64,000 bases of DNA from Dipteris shenzhenensis (GCA_047967505.1 CM106540.1); one strand, 5' to 3'. Shown: positions 1 to 12,221, counted from the first letter of the stretch. Numbers and translations are program-made. Notes: generated from the sequence alone by a model not told the origin.

Positions 1-2262
1 CTTTAGGTCTCCAAATTTGTTACTAGAGGTGCCTCGGCTATCCACTCTATGGCTTCTGTGTTGAATAGCATCTCAGTTACAAGGGCCTGCTACTTTAACA
101 ACTGCTCTATCATTATATAGTTTGTGCCAAAATACATTTCGCTTGGCTTTAAAGTTCTAGTGAGTGATTCGTAGGCTGATGATTCCTAAATATAACCAGT
201 AATTGCTCATGGTTAAGAAAGTACAACACGACCTTCCGAGCCTCATCCACAGCAACTTTGAAGAAGTTTGTCTCAGGTGTTCCTCCAAGACTAGGTCCAG
301 ATAGTGGCACGAGCATGGCAATGCCCAAATACGTCGATATCTGTAATTTATAATTTTCCCAACCTTTTGGCAATTCTTAGCATTATCAGTAATCAGTTGA
401 ATAATATTTTCAGGACCGATGTCTTCAATACATATACTTAACTGCTCCGCAATGAATTCTCCCATCTTAGCCTCACTGCTTGTAACAATCGATTGTCAAA
501 AAGCCTCCTTTTGAATGTCACAACCATGACATTAATCAAGGGATGCTCGCTGACATTCTTCCATCCATCTGATACGACGGTGCAAGTAGTTTTCTCAATG
601 CCATCATAAACCACTTGCTGCATCTCCTCTTTCATCCTACTGTAGTATGCATCCAACATGCTATTACAGACAGCATCATAACTAGGCATTGTGAAACCTA
701 GGCTAGATTTAGCGATAGAGGCCATGGCTTTTTTCCAATGTGGGGTTCAAACCATGCTCAACAGATGACAAATAGCTTCAAACACATCTTGTTGCACCTT
801 CTCGATATGTTGTACTTTGAAGGAAGCTTTCCAGGATTGTTGCTGCACACGTACAAAGCCATTCAAATGAGGCACATTACTACATTGTCCTCTTTCCATA
901 TGCACATTCGAGCAACTTGCCGACTGTGCAAGGGATCCCGCACCACTATCGTCTGCGGTTGCACTTTGCAAACAACTTTCCATAGTCACTGATTGCTTGC
1001 CCAGGGTTTCTTGCCCGGGGTTTCAAGACCCATGCTTCTTTCTTCAATTACAAGTTGAGACAAGTGGCATGCGACTATTTCATCCACAATCGTGTCTGTA
1101 CTTCGGCTATCTGACCACCCAAAACGACTATTTCCACTCCCGAACCCTTGCACTTTCCAATCTATCTTTGAGGGTCGCCTAGGAAATGTTTGTGCATATG
1201 AGTTTCCGAACCCGTGTACTCTTCATGGTGGCAGATGTTACATCTCTAGTTTGTGGCAGTTATGAGTGTAACATAGTCACCGGCTTTTGTAGGGTTTCGA
1301 CCTCATTTCTCTGAAGCCATGTTCACATCTGTATGCACATACTAATAGATCAATAATGTGCAAAAGTTTCGGGAGCAAAATTATCAATTTCCAAGTATCA
1401 AAAACATTTCTCTAGTCTTGAACTTTTTTATTTCCCAAATATGGGTTGCATGGCACAATCATTTCACTCACTCTTATTCCACCAATGATAAGTAACTACA
1501 CTAGACCTCAAGACAGAGCAACCATCTAATTGTCTTGCCCCCTCCCAACATAATTGGATGGTTATAGACGTGGTAATCTACCTAGGGACCTAGGCGTGGG
1601 ATGGCAAATTGCATTTTCCCACATCTCGCTCTTTCTCGAGTAAGCATCTATCTGCACTATGATCTTTCACGACATCATGCTCTATACACGAAAGTTGGTA
1701 TTTCACACACGCTAGTGCAGTAGCTAGCAATGCTTCGATGCACATGGCCGCTCCTTTCGATGCACACCTTCTACTTTCCAATCCCAAGCATTTGACACGA
1801 TTATTCAAAAGATTTAAATGCATTCGTTCATGCTACAAGCAATCTAAAATATTTGGACTCAAATAAATACATAAGGAGCTAGAACTTGATTGATTTAGAA
1901 TATCCATGGTCCAAATCAATGTCAAATTCCATTAGAATAGTTCCACATAGTAAATGTTCACTCATTTACATCTTCAGCTTGTACACGGGTGACTCTACTC
2001 TCTGCATGGTTAATGCCTTAAAGGATGCCAACAATGGATTTGACATGGTCCCTCACATCTCTTAGTTCTTCTTCATTGCCAATCAAATGTTTTCTTATTC
2101 TCATGGCCAATCCTGTGAAGACTTGGCTGAAAACGTTGCACTTTCACTTTTGACGCCCTAACATTGTAACAAAATCCTGCGGTTTTACAACACTTTGGCC
2201 TCTTCCATCAGTCTCGTTTTGCGGTTGATGTTGGCCTACCCTATCTTCTCTATCCGCCATGA
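1..2262 (-). pseudogene. hAT-family transposase relic (two BED-like fingers plus DUF659-type core), cut by the window edge
   Basis: Reading the reverse strand from about 2262 downwards, a short Met-initiated frame leads to a BED-finger-like segment (CNVFSQVFTGLAMRIRKHL, about 2085-2145). A second one (CNICHHEEYTG then HMHKHFLG) lies at about 1170-1245. Further on, 438-725 encodes the DUF659-type core (VVSDGWKNVSEHPLINVMVV). The 157-465 stretch carries the second hAT block (LITDNAKNCQKVGK then PCSCHYLDLVLE), followed in another frame by a match to the hAT block with TNYIMIEQLL. These are hallmarks of hAT transposases, which cut and paste DNA in the nucleus. Frameshifts and stops are frequent, and the conserved Trp expected before each BED finger is a stop codon (TGA and TAG), so it is dead. 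The C-terminal dimerisation domain would lie left of base 1. Family call is firm; exact domain limits are approximate. Confidence 0.75.
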
Positions 2263-2612
2263 TTGTTGTATATGTAAAAGACAAAAACTATCTCAGTTCA
2301 TTAATATGTTTTTAGCAACTTAAGACAATGTCACTAACATGTCATCAAAAACAAATGTAAGTTTGCTAGACCTCAAGAGAGAGCAACCATCCAATCGTCT
2401 TGCCCCCTCCCAACATAATTGGATGGTTATAGACGTGGTAATCTGCTTGTAGAAATAGGCGTGGGATGGTAAGTTGCCCTTTTCCATGTCCCGCTCTTTC
2501 TCGAGTAAGCATCTATCTGCACTATGAGATCATTTGCAACATCATGCTCTATATGCGAATGTTGGTATCTCACACACACTAGTACAGTAGCTAGCAATAC
2601 CTACATGTGCAC
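1502..2612. repeat. Diverged direct repeat, two copies about 864 bp apart (1502-1745 and 2366-2612)
   Basis: Both copies begin CTAGACCTCAAGA and share the segments GACGTGGTAATCT, CTTTCTCGAGTAAGCATC and CAGTAGCTAGCAATACCT-like ends. The copies differ by scattered substitutions and small indels. They lie inside or beside the hAT relic, so this is probably a segmental tandem duplication of part of that element. Confidence 0.8.
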
Positions 2613-3088
2613 TTATCAAGACCCTTTGTTTGAATCTACGAATTGAAGGATGCTACCTAGGTTAGACATATCTAACGTAAGTTTAGACATATATATCATA
2701 CCTATATAAGGTCAACTAATTGTTCTCATAAGATAGTATTAATCTCTACACATAAATGCATAGTATAGAATGCCACAAATTTCATCTTACAAGCAAACTA
2801 GTATAGTCTGTAACATTCTCTAGTGTGTAATTTCTGGGTTGATACAAGCTGGCAATTGTGAGCTACATAACCGGCTAGACTTTCAATGGGTTGTTATCAG
2901 CTGGCGAATGTGAGCCACAACCGACGAAAGCCAAGTATTTTCATCTTCTTAATAAGTACATATAAACTATAATATATCATTTACAATTTCACATCCATGT
3001 GCGAGTAGTTACCGATCGACATATGCGGACTACCAAGGCAAATGGTTCAAAGATATTTTGTATGCATATGCAAGTAGTTACAAGTCGG
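2613..3088. other. AT-rich stretch without a recognisable gene
   Basis: No coding frame is supported. Short diverged internal repeats are visible: paired CAGCTGGC-type words near 2845-2905 and GTAGTTAC words near 3005-3080. Confidence 0.5.
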
Positions 3089-4075
3089 CATACGTGGACT
3101 CTCCACTGGCACATAGATACTTACATTCAATATCATATATATTTTTTACTAGTTTTTTGTAACCTATATAGCTAATAACTATTAAACAAGTAATTTCTTT
3201 ATAGGATTGTAAATACCAAAAACCATAAGATTTCACTAAATTTTAAAAGCTAGTGTCTACGAAAAACAACTTTCTTTCTTATATTTTGTGAAAAAAACTT
3301 CAAATATATTTATTAAAAAAACATTCTTTAAAAATAATTCTTTCAAATCACAAATGATAAACCATAAACTGAGAGCTTTGTATTTATCCATTTTGCATCC
3401 TAGTGTGGGTAGATATCAGCTAGCCTAAGCGAGCCCACCACTGACACTGGACACTTTCTGGAAGGATATAATAACTCACAAATTAGTTTGGAAGCTTTCT
3501 TTATCCCTTTTTTCTTGTCCTTCTTTGTTTTTTTTGAGACTCCAAGTAGAGCTAGATTCTCTGGAATGCAAACAGTACCAGGTGGGCGCAAAGTATAGAT
3601 AAGAAATTGCATAGTGTGGTATGTTCATAGTACCATACGTGGACTCTCCACTGGCACATAGATACTTACATTCAATATCATATATACTTTTTACTAGTTT
3701 TTTGTAACCTATATAGCTAATAACTATTAAACAAGTAATTTCTTTATAGGTTTGTAAATACCAAAAACCATAAGATTTCACTAAATTTTAAAAGCTAATG
3801 TCTACGAAAAACAACTTTCTTTCTTATATTTTGTGAAAAAAACTTCAAATATATTTATTAAAAAAACATTCTTTAAAAAATAATCCTTTCAAATCACAAA
3901 TAATAAACCATAAACTGTTGCATTTATCCATTTTGCATCCTAGTGTGGGTAGATATCAGCTGGCCTAAGCGAGCCCACCACTGACACTGGACACTTTCTG
4001 GAAGGATATAAAAACTCACAAATTAGTTTGGAAGCTTTCTTTATCCCTTTTTTCTTGTCCTTCTTTGTTTTTTTT
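3089..4075. repeat. 0.44-kb direct repeat in tandem (3089-3535 and 3634-4075)
   Basis: Both copies start CATACGTGGACTCTCCACTG and run to the poly-T ending CCTTCTTTGTTTTTTTT with only a few differences, for example a short deletion near 3918 in the second copy. About 100 bp of unrelated sequence separates them. No terminal structure or coding domain was recognised; the reverse-strand frames inside are short and simply duplicated with the repeat. Confidence 0.9.
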
Positions 4076-5230
4076 CACTCGGTATGCACAAAAATCCCGC
4101 GCGATACATGAAATAGACCATGCGATATATACATCACTGCATGGTATAGATAAATACCGGGCGGTATACTTGCCTTTGTACCACACGATAAGTGGTTTTA
4201 CCGTGTGATAACTACTGGTCTCGATTAAAAACCATGGCGGGGCCGGTTTAAATCGCTCCAGGGGGGTCAAAAAATGTTTAAAACGTTTTAATTTGCCGAC
4301 TTAAAACACCGGTTTTAATCCCCTCTCAAATCCCTAGAGAAAGGCGAAGTGAGAAGAAGGGGATAGTGGCGTGCTGGAAACTGTAGCTCTGAGCTGGAGT
4401 GATGGAGCAAGAGCTCGCTGGGGAGGTAGGACGACTGGACAATGCAACGGTCAGGGGGGAGGGGCGGGGAGGAGCTACGAGCTAATTGGCGACAGAAAGA
4501 TGGCAAGAAAAATCTTTGGAGCTTTGGAGCTTGGCTATGGCAGTGGAAGAGGAGGCTTGCGAGCAGAATGTGCAGAAAACTAGACTATCGTTGCACATTG
4601 TTGAAGGTTTTGGAAGCTTCTCGATGAGGGGTGACGAGGGGTTGACAAAAACAAACGCTCATGTAATGGGTTGAATGCAACATACCTACTAAAAGTAAAC
4701 CAAGATATTCTCACGAGTGAATGAAGATGAAGGGACGAAGAACACATGGGCATAAGAAGGTAGGCCAATGAAAATGCATCTATTTTTTTGAAAAGAAAAA
4801 ATGAGGATTTTCCACTTTCAACACCAAACGTCTAATGAAATAAATTTTTGCAAGGTAGTGACGAACAACAAAGTACAAAGGCATCACTAAAGTCAGAAAT
4901 CAAAGGCAATTTCACAAAATGTGGCCATCATTACATGCTAAAACGTCAAAACAAAGCCTCAATGATTCTCCAAATACTCCAAAGCAAGACTAGTATGGAA
5001 GAACTCATTCGATGTGGGGAGTTAAGGGGTTTCTATAATTTGACACGTTCAAAGAAATTAATAAGTTTGCCATGTGTTTTTTTTCGCTCTAGAATAGGCT
5101 TATAAATGTCTCGAATCTCTCATTACTATAGAGGTTAGTGTGTATGGTTCATGAGTGTTTCCAAAGGCCTTCCAAAAGAAAGGTAATTGAATTAACCTAA
5201 TAGGTACACCTATTTAACCGTAAGACCAAC
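4076..5230. other. Intergenic, no supported gene; purine-rich block near 4330-4660
   Basis: 4080-4215 holds several variants of a GCG/GTA-rich word (CGCGCGATAC, CATGCGATATA, CGGGCGGTATA, CGTGTGATA) that look like a decayed short repeat. 4330-4660 is purine-rich with short overlapping open frames in every phase, which argues against any of them being real. Nothing recognisable from 4700 to 5230. Confidence 0.45.
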
Positions 5231-5234
5231 TGAA

Positions 5235-5330
5235 TATATAATTACGCTACGAACAGCCACGAGTGCATAGGCAAGGGTGATCTTCGAGAAACTGTATGTG
5301 GCTGGTTGCATGCTGCCCACGTACCACGTA
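5235..5330 (+). promoter_or_regulatory. Candidate promoter elements of the LEA gene (TATATAA and paired ACGT cores)
   Basis: A TATATAA sits at 5235-5241 and two ACGT-core motifs (CCCACGTA, CCACGTA) lie 7 bp apart at 5317-5330, about 150 bp before the LEA start codon. Paired ACGT cores are the classic abscisic-acid response element (ABRE) context in plants, which fits a desiccation gene. Their position relative to the unknown transcription start is uncertain, since the TATA candidate lies upstream of them. Confidence 0.35.
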
Positions 5331-5478
5331 AATTTAGCTTGGCGAGATGGTACATATTCATAAGTTTCTTCATCATCCAGAGTCGCCATCTTATTGTCTT
5401 TGAGTCGCTCGCTTTGTACAACAGCCTTGTTACATATCTGTGGATCTTCTTGTTTAGTGCAAAGTCAGGTTCTCGATC

Positions 5479-6131
5479 ATGTCGCAGGAGCGCAGCACCA
5501 CTGAGGCTGCTCGCCAGAAGCTGGAGGAGACTAAGCAATATGGTCAGCAGAAAGCTGAGGAGACGAAGGAGACTGCCAAGGTATAGACAATACGTGTATA
5601 CGGCTGTTCTGGTAGGAACGTTCTTCTCTTCTGTTTTGCTCGTTCAAAGAATTAGTATCGCAAAGCACATATAAACTTTTCTTCTGCCGATGACCAATGG
5701 ATCACATGTTAGAAGCTTTGTGAGAATAGCAATGACAGAGATTAAACTTATGAACTGGTATCGTGCCGCCACACAGAGTGCTCAGGAAAGGGCCGCTGAA
5801 GCAGCTCGGGCTGCTGAGGAGAAGGGTAGAGAGACAACAGACGCTGCACGGGAGAAGGCTACAGAGTCCGCACAAGCTGCTCAAGAGAAAGCTAGAGAAA
5901 CAAAAGAGCAGACAAGTGGCATATTGCAGCAGGTAGACGGAAGATTGTTGTTCGCCGAGATGTTATATGTTCGTTACAAGCTGTCTGCTTTTAAGCAGGC
6001 AAAAACTGTCCCTCGTCTTCTGTTTGTTTCATTGACTTCAATATTGGTTGCAGGCTGGAGAAAAAGTGAAGAGTGCTTTGGATGCTGTGAAGGGCACAGT
6101 TACTGGGGGTGGTGGCGATAACAATCAGTAG
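5479..6131 (+). CDS. Late embryogenesis abundant protein, LEA_4 (group 3) family; three exons
   Basis: Three phase-0 exons at 5479-5580, 5777-5932 and 6054-6131 join through GT-AG introns (196 and 121 bp) into a 111-residue protein. It is hydrophilic, rich in Ala, Glu, Lys, Gln and Thr, lacks Cys and Trp, and is built from 11-residue repeats of the AAEEKGRETTD / AAQEKARETKE type spanning about residues 5-80. A Gly-rich tail (TGGGGDNNQ) closes it. LEA_4 proteins are intrinsically disordered, fold into amphipathic helices on drying and protect membranes and enzymes. No signal peptide is visible, so the cytosol is likely. The ATG was chosen because it begins the repeat-bearing frame and exon 1 ends in CCAAG|GTATAG. 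All splice sites are canonical and no frame is broken, making this the best-supported intact gene here. Paired ACGT cores upstream suggest ABA or drought control. Confidence 0.9.
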
Positions 6132-7230
6132 ATTGCGATGATCCTGAGAAATGGACCTTTCTGTTTGCTGTAGATTTTCTGTATAGGATGCTCACGGGAA
6201 GTTTTGTTCCTTAATATGGGATGTATTCCGACAGACACATGAAATGATCTGCATTTTGGCATACGTGACTTCTTTAAGTAGCTACGTAGGAAAAAATGCT
6301 ATAGATAATTTTACCATGATGGGTGGTGTGCAAAGCAACCTAGCTGTTTTGGAATGAGCGTGGCTCTCAATATGGACTCATTTGATTTGCGTTTTAAGCA
6401 TCCCAAAAGAGCCCGACGAAGTTGCAGTATGGGATGCTTCGATTAAACGGTTTCTTTTCCATCAAAGCGATCCGATGTCAAAGAGCACAGCAAGAGCGCC
6501 GACTGAGAATCAAAACTAGGCGGCGTTCTTGCCTAGATTGCAAATCAAAGCGATCCCGTCTGATAAAAGAAAACATAACGGAGGAGGCACGTGTTTGCCA
6601 CGTCTGAAAATGGACTGAGAAATTAGAATGGCTTTAAGCAGGCATTCAGAAACAAGGTGGTGAAGATATTGTCGGAACTGTAACACAAGGTTGCAGAATG
6701 AGAATGCGCTACAAGGTGTGCACTAAGCTGCGGCTGGATCTCTGATCATACGATAGTTATTCACTCGAGTTTGAATGTGGTTGCTTTCTTGGTTTATATT
6801 TCATTCGAGTTTGATTGTGGTTGCTTTCTTGGTTACTCCCATGTTATCCATGCCAAGGATATATAGAATATGCATCCATCAGCACAAATGGTGGTTAGTA
6901 CCGTGGATAATAGGGTCGCATCTCACGTATCCTAGGGCTTAGATGTATAACACGGCCCACATCACATATTTTTGGTAGCCATTTATCTCGACATGTAGCA
7001 TGGTCATATATTACTTGTATCCGTCACGTGTTGTGGATAACAGTATGGTGATCTCTCCTCTTATATTATGAATCACACCTTATGGAGTTATTGGTTTTTG
7101 TTTGTGGACGAGCTGTGATCCACATGGTTGCATCTCATGCCAAGGCAATGGAGCTCTCCTCATGTGAAATTACTTGAAATGCCTGATCGGTTTGCCTTTA
7201 GAGGTTCCATTGGTGAATACTATTTGCAAC
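6132..7230. other. 3' flank of the LEA gene and intergenic DNA; 40-bp duplication near 6758-6838
   Basis: No gene is supported. A diverged tandem pair, CGAGTTTGAATGTGGTTGC and CGAGTTTGATTGTGGTTGC, repeats with a period near 40 bp at 6758-6838. No clear AATAAA polyadenylation signal follows the LEA stop codon. Confidence 0.5.
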
Positions 7231-7635
7231 TGTGTTCTCAGTTTCGGAAGCTATAGAGTTGTGTGTCTCTTTCGGAAGCTATAGGGTTTTGTGTTTCTTA
7301 TTTTCTCTGTGTGTGTGTGTGTCGTATTGTTGTTGGAAGCTATAGGGTTTTATACGTCTTATCTTTTTGCATCACAAACGTTTTTGGGAGCTATAGGATT
7401 GTGTGTGTGTTATTGTTGTTGAGAGCAATTGTGTTCTCGGTTTCGGGAGCTATAGAGTTGTGTGTCTCTTTCGAAAGCTATAGGGTTTTGTGTTTCTTAT
7501 TTTGTGTGTGTGTGTGTGTCGTATTGTTGTTGGAAGCTATAGGGTTTAATACGTCTTATCTTTTTGCATCACAAACGTTTTTGGGAGCTATATGGTTGTG
7601 TGTGTGAGATTGTTGTTGGAAGCAATAGGGTTTTG
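7231..7635. repeat. Two-copy tandem repeat of about 199 bp with inner (TG)n and GGAAGCTATAGGG words
   Basis: Copy 1 begins at 7231 (TGTGTTCTCAGTTTCG) and copy 2 at 7430 (TGTGTTCTCGGTTTCG). Each contains several GGAAGCTATAGGGTTTT words and a (TG)7-8 tract. A 114-residue open frame across this stretch is produced by the repeat and is not a convincing gene. Confidence 0.85.
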
Positions 7636-7960
7636 TATGTCTTTTTTTTTGCATCATGAACGTAGTTGATTGATAACCTTTCCCCTTCATTGTGTTTATG
7701 ACCTTTTAAAAATGGCAGGGAGGGGGCTTTCTTCCACACAATCAAAAGAGTTGAAATTTGTGTGCGACGATTGTCATGTTCTCATGTTGGAACTGTTTTT
7801 TTATTTTATTGTATTGAATGTATGCTTGAACTTATGTATCACTTTTTGTATTCTTGCATAAAATTTAAGAGATTTAAACCTTTACACGTTGCACACAAAT
7901 TAAACAACAATTTGTGCAATGGGGTTGGTTGACCATATCATTCCATGTATAGCTATAGTT
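7636..7960. other. Intergenic, no supported gene
   Basis: AT-rich with one short open frame at 7670-7861 that shows no recognisable motif. Nothing else seen. Confidence 0.4.
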
Positions 7961-8122
7961 GAAGCCATCACACAAGGCACATAGCGATAAACTAAGGACA
8001 GGTCCTTAAAACACATTGCTTAGATCGACTCAAGCACATTTGAAGCCATCACACAAGGCACATAGCGATAAACTAAGGACGGGTCCTTAAAACACGTTGC
8101 TTGAATCAACTCTAGCACATTT
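7961..8122. repeat. 81-bp tandem duplication
   Basis: GAAGCCATCACACAAGGCAC starts both units at 7961 and 8042; the copies differ at only a handful of bases, so the duplication is relatively young. Confidence 0.9.
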
Positions 8123-9662
8123 GTGAATACTTGTCTATATGTGACGCATCTATGCATGGGGGGTTTTACGATGAGTGCTTGTCACTTGAAACATAATACT
8201 AAAAACCCTTTCAAAGATGTAATGTAGACTGGGGGGAGACTAGGTGTTGTACTACGTCACACACATTGGTGGTGGAAGTAGACAAGGGAATAGAACTAAG
8301 AAACATAAGAGAAGCCCCAAAGTATGTCCTCACCAAGAGAGCATGACGGGGGATTATTCCTCATGCAGGTATTCAACCCCTCAAAATCAATGGGAGGCTC
8401 AATCAAGGGAGGAGATTCAACACTAACAAGGATATGCACCGACCATTGACATGGCCATGAATCCAACGGCTATTGAGAGATGCATCAAATAGTGATCCAC
8501 GCGACATATTCTTTGTTGGAAAATGAAAGGATCAAAATGGTAGAGATTTCAGACTAATGCTCCGCCATTCTCAACTCTTCTTATTATCTTTTTACATTCC
8601 TTATTTTAGGGATTGAGGTGTTCATCAAGGGGCTAGCGCCCATGCGTCATGCAAAGGGATGCTTTATTTCCTTGCCATTTGATGCCATGTGGCACAATCG
8701 ACTTCCACAACTCCTGCCTTCTTGCATCTTGCATTCATGTACGTCATTGCCACCCTATCGTCTTTGTTTATAGTTTGTCATGTGTCTGCTTCAGAATAAA
8801 CTCGAAGGCTGGTGCCGCCAAAGAGGACACCGAGCAGCAATGTGCTGCTTGACGCAGGATTCAATGAGAGGTTGGGGAAGTTTGAGCTCGCGAGGTGGCA
8901 TGCGCATATGGCCATGATAGCACTATGGCGAGGATGCTAGGGTACTTGCCACTACAGTGGATTGACAAAGACGGCATGCTGAGACGCAACGTCATTGCCA
9001 ACAAATAGCATTTCGACATGAACATGCCATAGTGTTTCCCTTAATGTGGCTCATCCAAATCTCTTTCCTCTTTCTAATTCCTCTCACCCTCCAAGCCATC
9101 GCACTTGCCAATGTTCTCAATCCTCCCGTTGAAGCATCTGCAGTCACATGATTTGTAGAAAGGTCTTCCTGCCCAAGAAGAGAGAGGCGAGGGAGCTGGG
9201 CATACACAGAGATCTCTTGTTGATCAGAATGTGATTGTTCATTTAGACAGCCAATTGATCATCCGTAAACATCTCAATACAGTTCTTTCAGTACACTATG
9301 CATCAAGTCGATAGGGAAGAGCAACGAGTGCACTCTTTGTATCACTAACATCTCATCGACATGATGGTAGCCTATGGAACATTACCTGGAAAAAGATGCT
9401 CTTCTTTGGCACAAAAAGCTTATGCAATATGCATCTAGGGACTGGAGGAAATTATCAACCATGCCTATTACTGCAGTTCTCCAGGAGAGGATGCTCACAA
9501 GTTGTTTATGCTGCCCAGTGAGGAAAAATCAAAGTGCGTCAACTCCACTGAATTTCAGGAGAATGGCTTGATCACTTTTGGGAAAAGCTTCATTCAAGCA
9601 ATTGAAGATTAACCAAGTAGGAGGGAGGTTTTGAGGCACGTGGCTAGATAAACCCACTACTT
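8123..9662. other. No supported gene
   Basis: Several short open frames exist (8244-8426, 8649-8852, 9374-9571) but none has a recognisable motif, splice context or length. The last part may hold eroded sequence belonging to the S27a pseudogene downstream, but I could not align it. Confidence 0.35.
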
Positions 9663-9983
9663 AAAGGTGTGGAATGATGGTCGCACCCTTGTGGATTACA
9701 ACATACAGAAAGAAACTAAGTACTTTGGCTGCATGGTGGTGCAAAGAAGAGGAAAAAGAAGACTTACACGAAGCCAAAGAACATTAAGCACAAAATGAAA
9801 AAAATTAAACTCGACATGTTGCAGTTTCACAGGGTAGATGATTTTGGATTAGTTCATGGAGTTTGTAAGGAATGCCCCAATAGCCAATGCGAGGCCGACA
9901 CTTTCATGGCAAACCAGTTTGATCGTCATTATTGTGGAAAGTGCAACCTAGAATACATGTATCAGAAAGATGGTGGTGATTAG
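9663..9983 (+). pseudogene. Decayed ubiquitin / 40S ribosomal protein S27a fusion gene
   Basis: The C-terminal half matches plant S27a: a basic linker ([17 protein letters not shown]), then [13 protein letters not shown], then the zinc-ribbon region with [24 protein letters not shown] and a final YMYQKDGGD and TAG. The family makes a ubiquitin monomer cleaved after Gly-Gly plus a small-subunit ribosomal protein. Just upstream, in a shifted frame, the end of ubiquitin is visible (DGRTLVDYNIQKE); codons for the Gly-Gly-Ala-Lys junction survive. The stretch between them has lost several codons and gained indels, and no intact ubiquitin start is present, so it cannot make the normal fusion protein. 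No intron interrupts the surviving part, which fits a retro-copied gene, but I see no poly(A) tail. Family call is strong; its origin as a processed copy is inference. Confidence 0.85.
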
Positions 9984-11241
9984 AGTAGCATTTGTAGTAG
10001 TTATACCAATTGTATATGATGGTCAAGAGGAACAAGGACCTCTCGGGTTATTATCATTTAATGTCTATTTGCCAAGTTTGAGATTGAGTACAATACCACA
10101 CATTTGGGCTTAGAAGATGTAGTATATTAATCTAACCTCTACCATTGCAATGGAAAATCTATGGATGTGAGGAAAAACTGCCTCACTACTGAAGACCCAA
10201 AACTAGGTCAAGCTGCACCATTGTAGATGGAGAATTGAGACCCCTTAAGGGTCCATGAATGTGAAGCTTGGCGGAGAAGGTTTGAGGAAGATGAGAACTA
10301 TGATTCTTTGTGCAATCACAGTTATGCCTCAAAACATCCCAGCAACGATAGTTTGTATGCAAGGAAATAGATATCTACCATTTGAACAAGGCAAATCTGC
10401 AATTTGAACAAGGAGAATGCTCAATACTTCCAATTTCTAGCACTAAAACTTGCAATTTGTCAGGAGAGAGTCCGACTGAAAAACCCTTGAAGGGTGCTCA
10501 AAGTAAGTTCATGTATCTGCGTTAGAAAAACTCCCGGAGTACAGTTTCTCAAGGAAAAAATGTACATGGTAAAAGGGTCTAATTAAGCTCCCACATCATT
10601 CAAGCATGCCAAGTACAATGAGTTTCATCCTTTGGATAGTTCCAGGGGTTCAAAGATATGTGTAGCTCCCTGTACTTATTGATCTAGCATGCGTCTTTAT
10701 GGAATTAATTCAGCTTGCGCTATTGATACTAAATAGAAGAAACATCCAAGGGAACTCTGGAAACATTCAAAAATTATGTTTGTAGGCTCATTTCTTATCC
10801 TCCCTTCTCCCTTCCCTTCTGTGCTACTTGACAAAGTTGACCACAACACTTACTTGGCCACAAAACAATGTGGAATACAAGCATTGCCATAGCAAAGGGT
10901 TGGATTACACACAACACTAGTTTGCGGCATCATGAATTTAGGACCCAAACCTGTCCTAGATGGGTCAAGCTACTCATTATATAAATTAGAGAAGTGAGGC
11001 ATGATAGAATAAAGGAGGTTGAGTTTTGCAACAACGCTAAGAATACACGGGCCAAAGGCAAGTGGCATTGTCATATACAAATCTAAAGGAACCTCCTTCA
11101 AGTGCAAGTCAATATCAACATAAATGGATCGTTGTAATCGCCAACCTTTTGGTCATTATCACATGGAGAATGCTTGCATGTTATCCTAATAGATCTTTTT
11201 TGCACACCCTTACATTTTCTTATGTAATAGCCCTTGTCTAC
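9984..11241. other. Intergenic, nothing recognised
   Basis: No coding frame longer than a few dozen codons and no obvious repeat until the long direct repeat begins near 11242. Confidence 0.4.
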
Positions 11242-12221
11242 ACACCCTTAACGTTTCTTGCAAGCCTTGAGTTGGCCTTTCTTAAAAGAGAAGATGGGGT
11301 AGTGGCACGTGATGCTCACCATTTCTCTTTTAAAAAGGATTTCTTAAATCCTTTGACCATACTATCATGCAAACCAAGAGATCCCAAATTTAAAATATGG
11401 CAAAAATGCTAGTTACAAATCTTTGGCGATCTGAGCCGATCCTTATGTCGTACGTCAAGGTTGCAAGGTCACCCAAAAACTAACTCGAATATTCTTCATA
11501 CATGCATATATACATATATGTTTCCATCATATTGAAGAGGAACATTTCTTCTAACAAATGGGAAAGAATGAGGGTCTCCCCATTTTCAAAAGGAGCTCCA
11601 AATGCTCTTGATTGAGACAAGGAACCCATGCCCCTTCTTCTGCTCATCATAAGTTGCACGAGGCACATCTATGATTACCAATCACACCCCCTACCATAAA
11701 ACTCAGTGCCCTCTTCCTTTAGGTTTGTGAGGTCATTTTTAAAGTCATCAAGTGATTGACCACCTTTTGAGGTAACGGTTGTATACATAAACTTTTTTTG
11801 CATTTGCCAAGTATTTGGTTTGTTTACTCATAAAAGTCCCATGTTAAACATGCTACCACAATCTAAAACAAGGCAACAGAGGGTCAAATCGCCTTTTGAA
11901 ACCAAGGTGGACTTGATTTTAGTAAAGAGGCCAATGTCCTTGATGCATCTATTACAACAACATGAGGACGTTCCCATCACATTTTCAAGACACCAACCCA
12001 AAATTCCCAAAAAGGATATGAATGCATTAGTGAAGAGAGGGCAAAGAGGTTGGGAGAGATGGCAAAGAGGCTAGGAACAATTTTTGAAGTTGGCAATCTC
12101 ATCATCATTTCAGCTATTTAATAATGTGCAAATACATTAGAGTGCTAAATAGGCACAAGGGGATAATGGGATCAAAACCATAACCCTAACCTAAGGGGTT
12201 GTACATGTAAATAGCACCATC
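11242..12221. repeat. Copy 1 of a dispersed unit of about 1 kb (partner at 13151-14148)
   Basis: It begins ACACCCTTAACGTTTCTTGC and ends near AATAGCACCATC, and is matched along its whole length by 13151-14148 with many substitutions and indels. Short pieces remain open on both strands but carry stops at differing positions in the two copies, so neither encodes a conserved protein that I recognise. Probably a non-autonomous transposable element or part of an old segmental duplication. Confidence 0.75.

Noticed and set aside
4371-4674. Overlapping forward ORFs in the purine-rich block
   Set aside because: All three phases are open over the same bases, typical of biased composition; no recognised domain.
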